A DNA stretch of 64,000 nt, from NCBI GenBank assembly GCA_037693485.1, contig CM075345.1, forward strand, positions 79,543,001 through 79,607,000, in the 5' to 3' direction. This DNA is from Kitagawia praeruptora (Eukaryota > Streptophyta > Magnoliopsida > Apiales > Apiaceae). Positions 47,892 to 60,813 of this stretch are shown one piece after another (within the stretch, counting starts at the first letter, position 1; each line of letters starts with the position of its first letter). The notes under the pieces were generated by a model. That model was not told where the DNA came from. It did no database searches and saw only the letters and a list, made by a program, of their open reading frames with translations. Made by a program: the position numbers and the translations under genes.

Positions 47892-49559
47892 CTTTTTTTT
47901 TTGCTAATTAAAATTTTATACCATAAAGGAACAACTGATACACTTCTAGGGGCAAACCCCGCGAAGACAACATGAAAACAAAACAAATGTCATAGCATCA
48001 TAAAGACACTATACAATCAACATACAAAGAGAACTAGTTTAAACTAGTTTAAAACCACAATCGTGACCTATGCCAAGTAAAGATAGTAAAAGTGACCACC
48101 CTGTTCACACCCAAGAATTGTGAGCAATTCTTCTTCCTAGGCCTCCTATTCGGACGACATGAGCAACACAATACCCACCAGTTGTACTTCATGACATAAG
48201 ACCCAAACACTTCCACCTCCTCATGCCAACAGATGACAAAAAAGTGTCTTCCACCATCAACTTCTATAAAACTGAACAGTAGTCGTGTCAGAAATATTGC
48301 TAGTCATTCCACTCACGACATCATGCCAACTGTTTTGAAACCAAGACAAGCCCCAAGAAAACCATCTGACCAAACCCACGTAGATGTAGGCACCATACCC
48401 AGCATTGCATACCTGATTTCTTCCATTTCTTCTACCCAGCAAATCCGAAAAACCCCTATCGGAGTCGCTTTTGCTAGCACCAATCACACATGTATCCAAA
48501 ACTGATATCCTTTGTCGGATGACCAGCAAACCCAATCTCCAAATCATGGCAAGCAACAAATCTTCCAATCCAAATGGTAAACCACATTAGTTTCCCGTCC
48601 AGCTTGTTGAATACATTATCATCACAAAGAATTGGATCCATTGTCAACATTGCAGTATAGCCATCCAGTGCGCAATCAGCCATAATCCCATGAGGCAAAA
48701 CCTCAGACACCTTAGTTGCTGCAAGCCCACCTACTCTGCAGTTGTGCATTCTATCCTCTTCCACCATTACCCCTGCTATCACCCGGAATTGGATCCTAAT
48801 AGTAGCATACAAGTCCTTATCCCGCATATCCACAGTCAGATCATCAATAATGAAATCAGTTACAAGATTCCCCTCTGAAACAAGTATAACATCCCCACTA
48901 GACTTTCCAACCCACGCCTGGAGAAAATTAACCAAACCCACTACAGGAGAGGCTCCATTCAATGTACAAGTCCATTCAACATGAACATAATCCATTAAGG
49001 AATAATAAGCATCAATAGAATACTTATTCGCTTCAACAGAATTAAAGACAATTGGGTCCACCCTTCTTCAATTATTAAATACATTTCCCAGAACTCGCTT
49101 AACAATCTGATTCTTTGTCAAACCAAGACCAACTATGGAACAAAGTGCAGTACCACTTCACCCCTGCCAAGTGTTTCGAACAAATACCAGCGATTCTTCC
49201 ATGATAGGAATTAAATCCTGACTTCTCATCGCAAGGACTCCATAGCATCTAACAGCCTGAGCAGGTGCAAACTTGGAATACGCAGCCATCAGGTTTGAAG
49301 AAAACCCTCCAATCTCTAAAGTCTCAACAGAGACAAAACCCCCTTGGTCGGAGAAAGCATCACATCTCGTGTCTTTACCCACCCACACATGACCGGTTTG
49401 GGATAGAATATCAAACACCTGGTCGTTGTCAACTAAAATGAGAAGCATCTCAGACATGAGAATTTTAACAAACATCTTATGTGGCTATAGTTGATACATT
49501 GGCATTTCTACAAGCTCAAAGAATTTATCATGTGGCTATAGTTGATGACTGCCTGGAGT
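47892..49559 (-). mobile_element. Antisense LINE-tailed element with unrecognised ORFs
   Basis: At its plus-strand left end is the inverted shared tail (A-run complement, then GCTAATTAAAATTTTATACC and CCCCGCGAAGACAAC). Minus-strand frames at 49475-49158 (MFVKILMSEMLLILVDNDQV) and 49061-48474 (MDPIVFNSVEANKYSIDAYY) continue, shifted, into 48568-48257. They look like one protein with frameshifts or stops. No LINE enzyme motif is visible, and I cannot assign the protein. A 17-bp word, ATGTGGCTATAGTTGAT, is repeated near 49488 and 49530, close to the right end. No clear target duplication was found. Confidence 0.6.
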
Positions 49560-49903
49560 TTTTTTTTTTTCTAATTAAAATTTTATACCAAGAAGGAACA
49601 ACTTACACAAATCTGGAGGCATACCCCGTGAGATCAACATTCAGACAACAAAGCCAAATAACATTAAGTCATTTTACAATCAACAAACATAGAACTAAGC
49701 CTATTACAAACTTAATATGGTGCCTCCACCAATCCTAAATTGAACCCAATACAGGCACTAAGAAAGTGCAACTGAGTAAACTTCACATGATAGTACCTCG
49801 TACATTTCCACCAATAATCCTTGAGAACCCCTTCGAACTGCTCACGCTAGACTGTCCAGCAGTTCAAAAGCCGCATTTATCTTCATGCAACCAATACCTT
49901 CTA
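49560..49903 (-). mobile_element. Second antisense LINE-tailed fragment
   Basis: It starts with the same inverted tail (CTAATTAAAATTTTATACC; CATACCCCGTGAGATCAAC). It runs about 340 bp and is cut by the LTR at 49904. Too little remains to see an ORF. Confidence 0.65.
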
Positions 49904-51311
49904 TGTAATAACCCGAATTTTGGGTAGAATTAAAACTTTTCTTATTGTGGTTAAAGAGCATTAATGAATGGTGATTCCAAAGAACAATGATTGTAGTGAA
50001 TGGATATTGCTATGGATGATGATCCCGATTCGTATATGTATGGTCAGAATAGAGTAATTCAAAGGTTGACGATATAGAAAAGAATAATCTATCGTCCAAG
50101 AAATGAGCTAATGAGCCCCGAGAAGGGAAATGAGGATGGTATAGTATTTTCCATACGTGCATAGTGTTTCCCGTACGTGCATAGTGTTTCCCGTACGTGC
50201 ATAGTAATTCGGTGGATGAATAGTGATTTTGTAAGTTGGAAAACTTTTCACGCCACCCTATGTACGGGACGTGATATGGATGTTTCGAAGTCATATTAGT
50301 AATACGCGGAGGAAATAAGTGAATGCAGAGACGATCGGAATTCAGAAATTCCTATTTTAATTTTTGGTGTAATATTTGACCGAGCAGTGAATTATATATT
50401 ATTATATTCGAGAAATGCGATATTCAATTTGAGAAATTGAAGAGTTAATATTTTGGAATTTTATTATATTTGATTTTAGAAATTAGAACGAAAACCACTG
50501 AGACAGTGAAACAAGCGTTCTAGAAACCACTAAAACGTTATAACGAGATTAAGCAATTAAGCGAACGAATCAGGGATTAAGGATCAAGATTATGACAAGA
50601 TTAAATATCCTATATGATCATCAAGAGAATTATATCAAGTGGATTAAATTATTTAATCAAGGATTAAATCAAAACAATTTAGGAGTTAAGTGATTTAAAT
50701 CACTTAAATCAAACAAGAAACAAAACAAATATCTACCAAGCTTCTCCAAGACTCTTTGCACAAGCCCCAAGGTGAGCCACCAGCCACACACATCCAATAA
50801 TATCTAGATATTATGATCAAAAGGGTGAAGAAAGGAAAAAAGCAAGCAAAAACACATTTCTCCAAAAAACTGCCCAGCAGAACCAAGCTTAAGAAAACAA
50901 TTCATATCTCCATTTCTATCCATGGTACAATCACCAAATTTTAACCATAGCTTCTCCACTCCATGGGTAAGATTCGTTCCAAATTTTATGGAAATCCAAG
51001 TAGTATAGCCTAGTCAAATCCATGCTTAAAGTTGGAGGACCAAAACTGTCCAGGTTCTGAACAGTAGCAAGATGGGGCTCAAAACCCTAGCTCCCATGGT
51101 TGGATTCTTTTTGTTCTATAGCAAAAAAGAAAGCCCTTGAAGAGTAGAAGGTGTGGTAAAAATTTTAGAACAAACACTTAGTTTTTGATTTTATATGATT
51201 TTTACAAGATTGATGATGAATAGTAACGTTTGATTTTCATGTTTTGCTTTCTTGATTCTATGGCTTCCAAATGATATCTAAGCAATGATCAAGAGTTGTG
51301 AGGCCTTATTA

Positions 51312-52680
51312 TGTAACATCCCGACTTTTCGAGATATTAATTCTAAATACGAAACTTAAATAAAATGTATTTCTTTTATTCGAATAAGCAAAAAGTCACG
51401 AAGTCAAAGCAGCGGTCAAATACGATAATTCAAAATCATTAAATCGGAGACGCAGCTCCATAAATCCAATCATTAATTGTCTAACAGATAATCAAATATC
51501 TAAATTTATTCTAATAATTCGACAAGTCTTTTCAATAAATGCATCCAAATCAGCAAGCAATAAATCCATAAGGTTCACATCCTTATTCTTATTAAGCTCC
51601 CAAAATCAGAACCTGAAATATTAGAAACGAATGAGCTACACAGCTCAGCAAGTACAAATTGACTAACAGATACTTTCAAAAATCAATGGGCGTTTTAATG
51701 TAAAACATTTTTCAAAATCAAATATAAGTTTGCAAAACATTTACGAAAACGATTTCAACCCACAGTTTATAATTTCAAAAATCCAGAATTTAAAACAGAA
51801 GCAGAAGCAGAAACAGAAATAATACGAAATCAAAAATACCACAGTCTTGCTCTACGGCCACACTTTGCCAGTGACCGACATCTTATTCTTATTCTTATTC
51901 TTTCGCCACACTTTGCCAGTGACCGGCATCTAAGGTTCAATAATTACGCGCCCTTAATAGGTATCTAAAGTTGCACACTTGTGTGCCTACTAAGGGCATC
52001 TAAGGCTAGTTCCGGAACTATAGCGTAAATTATGAACGGGTTCGAAACGTAGAGACTGGGTTCTAAAATCAAATACTTATATCTTATAAAGTGCGAAACA
52101 GAAATCTTATATCTTATACAATTCAAAACAATATCTTATATCTTATACGAAAATCAAAAGTTGCAGAATCAAAATATACTTTTCGAAAATTAAAAGTAAG
52201 TCAAAAGTACTTACCTCAAAGTCGACTGAACACACCGAAAACAATTACACGAATAAATCCTCAGCTCCTTGGCGAAAGTTCTGTACGATCTATTTCAATA
52301 TCTATAGACGTCTTATATAGGCACATAAAAGTATAAAACCCTAAACTTAAATTAAGGTACACTAATGGTGGGCTAAAGCTATGGTGGGCTAAAACCTATT
52401 TTTCTTTTCTTTTTTTTTTCTTTTTTTTTTCTAAATCTTTTCTAATTAGTAGATTAAATATTACAATTATTATACAAATATCTTAAATTAAATGATACCA
52501 ATTCTCTAAAATCTTTTCACACTTCTTTCCTCTAATAACAAATCTCAATCTTATTCAAAATATCTTGCACAAAAATAATTCTATGAATTACTAATTAACC
52601 TAATTATCTAAATAAATAAAAATGACTTAAAAATCTAATATCTAATAATAAAATAAAATAAAAATTAACGGGGTTTTACA
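51312..52680 (-). repeat. 3' LTR of the gag-only element
   Basis: In plus orientation it reads TGTAACATCCCGACTTTTCG to GGGGTTTTACA. A TATA-like CTATATAAG (minus) lies at 52312-52320. A (TCTTAT)n-like run at 51881-51900 and the conserved GAGCTACACAGCTC block at 51633-51646 are also present. Confidence 0.92.
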
Positions 52681-52784
52681 TTCTTCCATCAAAAGAATTT
52701 GGTCCCCAAATTCACAATAATAAAATAAAATAAATCACGAAGAAAATAAATCATACCTTAATAGTTGGTGCGACTTCCAGTGAG

Positions 52785-53753
52785 CTAAAACACACGTCCA
52801 ATGCCAATCTTCTTATCAGCTTCCTTTCTTGGTGCAGCTTCATTCCTTGGTGGTGGGTTGTGTGGGCACTCAGAAATCTTGTGTCCTACTTCTCCGCAGT
52901 GAAAACATGCACCCGTGTTCCATCGGCAGTCCTTGTCGGGATGGTTCTTACCGCACCTCGAACATTTATCTCGATCTCCTTGGCCTCCCATCTGATCGTA
53001 CACATGAGGCTTCTTAAAGGGTCCCCTTTGATTCGAAAATCCACCAGTTGGAGCGAACCTCTTCTTGTTCCAGTTGTTTGTCGTCTTTTCAGATTCAGCT
53101 AGGCCCCTCTCAATCACCAATGCCTTGTTAAGCACAGCCTCGTACGTCTGAAGTTCAAAAGACGCCACCGAATTCCTAATGTCGGTTCGAAGTCCCTCTT
53201 CCAATCTTCTTACTCGGCTGCTTTCATTTGCTACTAAGGTCGGCGCATACTTCGAGAGCTTTGCAAATTCTGCCTCATATTCGGTAACAGTCTTTCCACC
53301 TTGCTCGAGTCGAATGAAGTCCCGCTCCTTTTGTAGACGAACTGTTCTCGGAAAGTACTTAGCTTCTAATGCCTTCTTGAACTTTGCCCAGGTGTATGGT
53401 TCCGGTTCCCCTTCACCGGTTGCGGTCTCGTTCTTCCTTTTCTCCATGAGCCACCAGTCATAAGCACTACCTTGCAATTGATACACAGCTAAGGTGACCT
53501 TCTGCTCCTCGTTGCTGCTGAGAAGTCCGAAAGGTTTTTCCATCTCCTGTATCCACATCTCGACTATAGCTGGATTAGTCGCCCCATCGAAAGTTGGCGG
53601 GTTCAAACGCTTGAACTGAGAGACGATATTCTGTTGCCTGGGTTGCTGATTCACGAGTGTAGCTAGAGTCTCAGCTAGCTGGTCGAATACATTCCCACCA
53701 TCACCATTGTTGTTACCATTCTGATTGTCATTGTTGTTTCCTTCTCCGTCCAT
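52785..53753 (-). CDS. Intact Gag of the gag-only element
   Basis: The protein has 322 residues from ATG 53753 (MDGEGNNNDNQNGNNNGDGG); the frame is open 18 codons further without an ATG. An Asn/Gly-rich N-terminus precedes the retrotransposon Gag fold (about 50-215), with LAVYQLQGSAYDWW near 88-101 and KYFPRTVRLQKERDFIRLEQ near 132-151. Two Cys/His motifs follow: CSRCGKNHPDKDC (264-276) and a canonical CCHC knuckle, CFHCGEVGHKISEC (283-296). It aligns by eye with the Gag at 33943-34440 (KYFPRFMETQMELKFLELKQ), so it is of chromovirus type. It would form the particle that packages the element RNA. There is no protease, reverse transcriptase or integrase. That the frame is still open suggests recent selection or recent insertion. 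Confidence 0.9.
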   Translation of the reverse strand: MDGEGNNNDNQNGNNNGDGGNVFDQLAETLATLVNQQPRQQNIVSQFKRLNPPTFDGATNPAIVEMWIQEMEKPFGLLSSNEEQKVTLAVYQLQGSAYDWWLMEKRKNETATGEGEPEPYTWAKFKKALEAKYFPRTVRLQKERDFIRLEQGGKTVTEYEAEFAKLSKYAPTLVANESSRVRRLEEGLRTDIRNSVASFELQTYEAVLNKALVIERGLAESEKTTNNWNKKRFAPTGGFSNQRGPFKKPHVYDQMGGQGDRDKCSRCGKNHPDKDCRWNTGACFHCGEVGHKISECPHNPPPRNEAAPRKEADKKIGIGRVF

Positions 53754-53972
53754 CTTTTCTAAAAACAACAAACTTCCAAACTTATGATCAATGATCAAAA
53801 AGCACAAAAGTCAAACATATCAGATAATCACACAAACAATGCCCTAATTTCAAAATAATTTACTAACTTAAAGGTCAAAACCTATACGATAGTCTATAGG
53901 ATCGCATCCTAGGGAATGTACTAGTCCCATACCTAATACACTCCGAAGGAAAACCTAGGCTCTGATGCCAAC

Positions 53973-55341
53973 TGTAACATCCCGACTTTTCGAGATATTA
54001 ATTCTAAATACGAAACTTAAATAAAATGTATTTCTTTTATTCGAATAAGCAAAAAGTCACGAAGTCAAAGCTGGGGTCAAATACGATAATTCAAAATCAT
54101 TAAATCGGAGACGCAGCTCCATAAATCCAATCATTAATTGTCTAACAGATAATCAAATATCTAAATTTATTCTAATAATTCGACAAGTCTTTTCAATAAA
54201 TGCATCCAAATCAGCAAGCAATAAATCCACAAGGTTCACATCCTTATTCTTATTAAGCTCCTAAAATCAGAACCTGAAATATTAGAAACGAATGAGCTAC
54301 ACAGCTCATCAAGTACAAATTGACTAACAGATACTTTCAAAAATCAATGGGCGTTTTAATGTAAAACATTTTTCAAAATCAAATATAAGTTTGCAAAACA
54401 TTTACGAAAACGATTTCAACCCACAGTTTATAATTTCAAAAATCCAGAATTTAAAACAGAAGCAGAAGCAGAAACAGAAATAATACGAAATCAAAAATAC
54501 CACAGTCTTGCTCTACGGCCACACTTTGCCAGTGACCGGCATCTTATTCTTATTCTTATTCTTTCGCCACACTTTGCCAGTGACCAGCATCTAAGGTTCA
54601 ATAATTACGCGCCCTTAATAGGTATCTAAAGTTGCACACTTGTGCGCCTACTAAGGGTATCTAAGGCTAGTTCCGGAACTATAGCGTAAATTATGAACAA
54701 GTTCGAAACGTAGAGACTGGGTTCTAAAATCAAATACTTATATCTTATAAAGTTCGAAACAGAAATCTTATATCTTATACAATTCAAAACAATATCTTAT
54801 ATCTTATACGAAAATCAAAAGTTGCAGAATCAAAATATACTTTTCGAATATTAAAAGTAAGTCAAAAGTACTTACCTCAAAGTCGACTGAACACACCGAA
54901 AACAATTACACGAATAAATCCTCAGCTCCTTGGCGAAAGTTCTGTACGATCTATTTCAATATCTATAGACGTCTTATATAGGCACATAAAAGTATAAAAC
55001 CCTAAACTTAAATTAAGGTACACTAATGGTGGGCTAAAGCTATGGTGGGCTAAAACCTATTTTTCTTTTCTTTTTTTTTTCTTTTTTTTTTCTAAATCTT
55101 TTCTAATTAGTAGATTAAATATTACAATTATTATACAAATATCTTAAATTAAATGATACCAATTCTCTAAAATCTTTTCACACTTCTTTCCTCTAATAAC
55201 AAATCTCAATCTTATTCAAAATATCTTGCACAAAAATAATTCTATGAATTACTAATTAACCTAATTATCTAAATAAATAAAAATGACTTAAAAATCTAAT
55301 ATCTAATAATAAAATAAAATAAAAATTAATGGGGTTTTACA
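53973..55341 (-). repeat. 5' LTR of the gag-only element
   Basis: This pairs with 51312-52680 at equal length (1369 bp). A candidate TATA box (minus CTATATAAG) lies at 54973-54981, about 360 bp from the LTR start. The conserved inverted repeat is at 54293-54308, with one change (CAGCTCATC for CAGCTCAGC). Confidence 0.92.
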
Positions 55342-57172
55342 TATTATCATCCTTGAACTTCAAACCAAGGTATAATCTTTGAAACCCCTTTGTTGAATCA
55401 TGAGTTTTAATGGATCTTTGGATGAGTTTTTGAGTTATATGCATGTTTACAGCACTAGAGCTATGTAAGAGTTTTGTTAGATGTTAAAATATGTTGCACA
55501 ACTCCAAGACCTGTTTAGACAGTGAGGGAGACAATTAATAGTGTCCATGAGTGTTGGTGGTGGATTGGATGATTATTTGGAGGATTTTAATTTTGGAAAT
55601 ATCCGAGTTATAGCTGTCGTAATGGCGAAATTTCTTTGACCCTTAAAAACCGTTCATAACAGTAGATGTAACCTTCTGAACTTATTGAGTATATGACATG
55701 TATTCGAAGATCTCGAGCCATAGATCGTTTTGGCGCAAGAATCGTAGCATTTTGACTTACGGCTTAGGTGTTATGGTAAAATCCGTAAAAGCAGTTCGTA
55801 AGTCTATGCTTGAGTTCGTAACTTCAATAGAACCCCTTTAAAACGAGTAATTTGGTTACGAATCTTAGTAATTAAATACTAGAGGGCATAATGAAGATAT
55901 GAGAGAAGACCTCGTGTCAAAAAGATTATTTTTGGATTTTATAAAAATGTTTGAATCAAGGTTAAGTGCGAAGGAACCCCTTAGAGGAACACCTGATTAT
56001 AACCTTGTAAACCACTTAGTGAAACGGGAGAACGAGATTCGATTTCTAAAACGAACCTTCGACCTAAGTATTTGTCGATTGACATGGACTTAGTATGAGC
56101 CTAAAGCGAGTTAGTAATGCCTTGGTTGTGATTCGCGTACGTGTTTATGCTTTAGATATTAAGTGGATTATCTAGGGGAATAATCGTACGTTTTCTTTTT
56201 GGCTTTGTCTAGATTGCCCGACATCGTCACGAGCCCTACCACTTCTCGAGCATCAGGCAAGTTTCCTATTTCGATAATTTGAATTATTGTTGTATAATAC
56301 TGCTTTTGGCATATATTGAATTGCATAGTTTTACGATATATGCTTATAGCGTAAATTTGACTTTCGGTTTATGTACGAGCTTTGAGGTAAAGTATTTATA
56401 AACCGGTATACCTTGTGGCTCTATAGATAAGAGCATGTTTATTGTTTTGACTCTAGACCGGGAGTCGGTATTCTGACATATAAGGATAGTCGTGGAAACC
56501 CGGAAGGATTCCAACGACAGATTATTATCTGAATTGAGGAATAATATTAATAATCATTATTTATATTTTCAGAAAGTATTAATTACTCAGAAATGATTCG
56601 AGAAATGTTATTTGAATATTACCTCATTCGAAGGTTATTATTTGGATATGATTGATATTTGGCTTATCAACTAGATATGGGATATTAGTTATAAGCCGGG
56701 TTTTTACAAATGCCCTTAGTGTCGGGCGTATGATTCTTATTCTCCATCCATAGACCGGGAGTCGAGATATTTATTTATATATCTTGGGCATTCTTTTCTG
56801 ATCTAGATATTGAATAATGTTATTCAATTGTTATATATTAAATGAATATTATTTTTGGATATTCATTTAAAGTTTAGATATATTAAATGAATATTATTTT
56901 TGAATATTCATTTGCAGTTATTTATTAAGTGAAAATTATTTTGAATATTCATTTAAGGATTTATTTAATGAATATTATTTTGGAATATTCATTTAAGAAT
57001 TTATTTATTTATTTTATATTCATGCGAGGATTTATTTATTTGAATATTACTTTAGATATTCATTTGAGGATTGATTCAAATATTATTTTGAATATTTACT
57101 CGAGGAATTGTTTATTTGGTGAATATTTTATATATTCATTCGAGAGTCATTAAGTCTTATAGGAAGACTTAA

Positions 57173-60100
57173 TGTGACAGCCCCAAATCCAGGGTAATGA
57201 ATCCAGGCCGTCACAGACCAATTTCCACTTATTAATATTCTTCTCTTGGCAGTTGGAGTATAAATGCATAATAAAACTCACAATAGACCCCACACATAAA
57301 TAATAACACACACCAGTCATATGCTCAAAGAACAACATCTACAATATTAAAAGTTTAGATTTAAGCAGTTATTACAAACCAGGATCATACTTAGATACAT
57401 TGTTGAATAATACTTCGACATGAAGCATTTCAACAATCAAAAGTTATTACACCAACTTACACACTTAATGTACATAATCTATCAATACCCAACCGTTCGA
57501 TAGCTACCTCGGGAATCGTTGCCAACACTCTCTCAAAAGTTCGTCTTTCTCGTACCCTCTTGCGGGGTGTAGTGCGGAGTATCGGCATACCTAGCTGTTG
57601 TAATACATAAATAGCAAGAATGAGCTAAAATAGCTCAGCAAGATAATTTCTATCAACTAGCATCAAAGGAAAATAAATCATCATATATATATATATTAAA
57701 CAAAACTATTTTCAGTTATTATGGAAAGAAATTTTATTTTTGTTCAAGACATATACCTTCCAATTATCTTTGTACGAAAAGAAATATATAATATTATAAT
57801 CTCAGTCTCTCTTCTAATATCATATAATATCAGTTCCTCTTCTTAATTGCTATAAAAATCAAAATACCATCTCAGTGTACTCTTCCAAGATAATATGAAA
57901 ACCTGAACAAATCTTTCACTATCATCTTCTCATTTCCTTCTTATGCAACAATTATATAAATTAATATAAAATCAGTTTCTCTTCATCTATAACAATAATT
58001 CCATCATTTCATATCATTTTTCTGTTTTCAGTATAAAAATCTGAAAACCATTTTCCAAATCTTTCTTTTTAAGTTTTGGGGATATCTGCTGGCGCCAGAT
58101 ACGTAGGACGATGATCAGTCGCCTGACCGTATCCGCTCTCTGTTTACTACCGGTAGAAGGAATGATGGCTCTAACTGCTAACATTATCCCTGGAGGAAGG
58201 CTCTAACTGCTACATCCTCCTAGAGGAAGGCTCTAACTGCTACATCCTCCTTCGGCAACTCTTGGGCCGTAATAACATTCTGGAGGAAGGCTCTAACTGC
58301 TACATCCTCCTTTTTCAAATCATTTTTCCATTATCAAATACCATGTCACATTTTCCATTTTTCCGTTTCCATTTCCATTCACATTTTCCTTCACATATAT
58401 CATTTCCATTTCCATTTATCATCACCTTTCAAAATATTTATGTCATAATACTTTGATTATGACTCAGACATCTCTTCTATATTCAATAAAATCAAATATG
58501 TTCTTTTATACATAGAGTATTCTATTTATCTTAAAAGTATTAAATACTATTCAATAATATCTATCACAACATTTAGAAAGAGTATTATTAATATAATATT
58601 ATAAATCATAGAACCCTAGATAATAACTGATACCATTCCTTTATATATATATATCTCTAGATAACAACTGATACCATTCTTTTATATAACTCTAGATAAC
58701 AACTGACACCATTCCTTTATATTCTCCTAATCATAAGGCATGTTCACTTCATGCGTAATCACCTCTATGTATATCCATATCCATCTCATATTCATATCCA
58801 TATTCATATCCATCTCATACTCATATCCATATCCATATCCATATACATCTTCATATACCTCTCCTTTTAATATCAATAATCAAGGAAAACAAATTCTTAA
58901 CAATATAGTAACAATAGCATCACATATATATTTCATGAAATCAAGTTTCTTTGAAGATAAATAATTTCCAGGTAGGGATAAAAAAGATCTTGCCTCGGTT
59001 TCGGTATCCTGACGGTATGGCTCGTGTCTCTTCCGGAGTTTCTATAAACACAAAAGGACCGTCGTTAGAATACCACATCTCTTACTCACTACACTCTTGT
59101 ATAACATTACCCTTGACACTTTAATATATGTTTAACGTATCACTATTACCCCAAAGGGTCAAGAACTTAACCATTTATAAACTCAATCGAAGTTTCAGGG
59201 GTTTTCACCATTTCCCTTAACGACCACACTTAACTGTAAACATTCTCAGAAAATATGGATTTTGAATTTATATGCAAGGTCAACTGGTAATGGTTCTCTG
59301 ACCACACTACTACCATATTCCAAAATTTCATAACATTTAAAAATGTATAGGTATGGTAACTATAGCCTCAAAGTTAACACATTTACGATTTCTCGGTTTT
59401 CGAACGTCTTTCACTAAAACTGACTTTTCTCCTAAACCGTTCATCAGATTTTAACGCACTTTATATCAAAACGATCTATGAACCAAGCTCTATCTCCTCA
59501 TGGTCACTTAGGGGTCTGGAAAGTAACCTACCGTACGGGTATAGTGTTCAAAACAGAGCATCTACTTGGTTAAACGAAAATCGGACATTATAACGGCTAT
59601 ATTTTCATACTTTCTAAAATCAAACTCCTCCAAATCAATCATCCACCTTATACACCATCACCTACACCATGTGGTCATCTTACCAACTATGGTTACAAGC
59701 ATATACTCCTTCCATATTCAACTTTAATCACTTACAAACACATGGATCATCATAATCTTAACATTTACACCACTTAATCACTAAACCAACCAATATTCAT
59801 CATAAGCTCAAGAAGAGTAAAGATATTATACCTTCCTTGAAGCTTTAACAACACTTAACAAAGGGTTGTAGTCCTTGAGAAGCCTTGATATAACCTTATA
59901 ACACCTTAAACTAACAAGAAACATCAAGAACATACTTAGAGATTTTCGGAGTTCTAAAACCCAGCTGAAAGAACATGAAAGACGAGGCCCTTACCTTGCT
60001 TTTCTGGACAAACCTTGTGAAATAAGAGTTGTAGATTATCTCATGGGCTTTCCAAAAAGCTATAGAACGTAAAATTTGGCTGAGAAACGAAGGAGTTATG

Positions 60101-60813
60101 CTCGTTTTACTGATCTGCTGTTGTTTTGGCCGAATTTGTAAGAAATGGAGGGGGAGAAGATTTTTGTGTTTGGTTGATCTTATCTTGGCTTTCTCTTGTA
60201 AATTCTAGAGTCTTGTAGAGTTATGTGGATAATTACCTTGGTTAATGACTAAGTTACCCCTTAAAAAGGTGTTAGTAGAAAGTGATGTCATTGATGATCT
60301 CTTAATCTCTTTTCTTGTTTTTTTTTTCTTCTAAGTATTATGCTAATTCTCTTGGTAATTAATAATATGGTAGGTATCCTTGTTAATTTATAAATCTTGG
60401 TTGTTTGGTTTCCATACTCGTCTAATTGTGATTCGTTTCGAATATACCTCATTATCTCAGTAGTTCTGAAATCATTTATCAATCCAAATTCCTTTGGTAT
60501 TTCCTTAACTTAGTAATCCTTTGGTTTAACCTAAATCTTCTAATTCCTCAATATATAATTCCTTTAATATTTTCATGCTCCTTAATATCCAATAGAAGCT
60601 TATTCGAAATCAAAATCCTCAAAATCCATATTCAGGAATTTCTGAAATCTATCGTCATTTCGAGTCACTTAATTTCAGTGTACAATACTAATATAGTTTC
60701 TGTTTATTCATTTTCTGTTTCCATTATAGAGTACCTACACACCATTTCTCTAAATCCCCAAAATTTACTATTCATGGGATCACTGTAGCATTGCTAAAGT
60801 TAGGGTTATTACA
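57173..60813 (-). repeat. Solo LTR (3641 bp) of a related Ty3/gypsy family
   Basis: It is flanked by CTTAA on both sides (57168-57172 and 60814-60818), with no interior. In minus orientation it starts TGTAATAACCCTAAC and ends GGATTTGGGGCTGTCACA. Four copies of a 30-bp unit containing GGCTCTAACTGCTA lie at 58165-58310. Conserved blocks sit at 57613-57641, 58107-58122 and 58147-58160. It was left by recombination between two LTRs after insertion into the outer LTR. Confidence 0.9.

Larger units (their letters stand above)
51312..55341 (-). mobile_element. Gag-only LTR retrotransposon (TR-GAG type)
   Basis: A complete 4030-bp element in minus orientation has two 1369-bp LTRs (53973-55341 is 5', 51312-52680 is 3') and the target duplication TATTA (51307-51311 and 55342-55346). 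The minus-strand LTR starts TGTAAAACCCC and ends CGGGATGTTACA. The primer site TGGCATCAGAGCC lies next to the 5' LTR, near 53957-53969. The interior of 1292 bp encodes only Gag. By eye the LTRs differ at about 14 sites (about 1%). Its Gag and primer site point to a Ty3/gypsy helper. Confidence 0.92.

Noticed and set aside
50152..50210. Short direct repeats that might suggest a CRISPR-like array
   Set aside because: The units are adjacent without unique spacers, and the context is a plant LTR.
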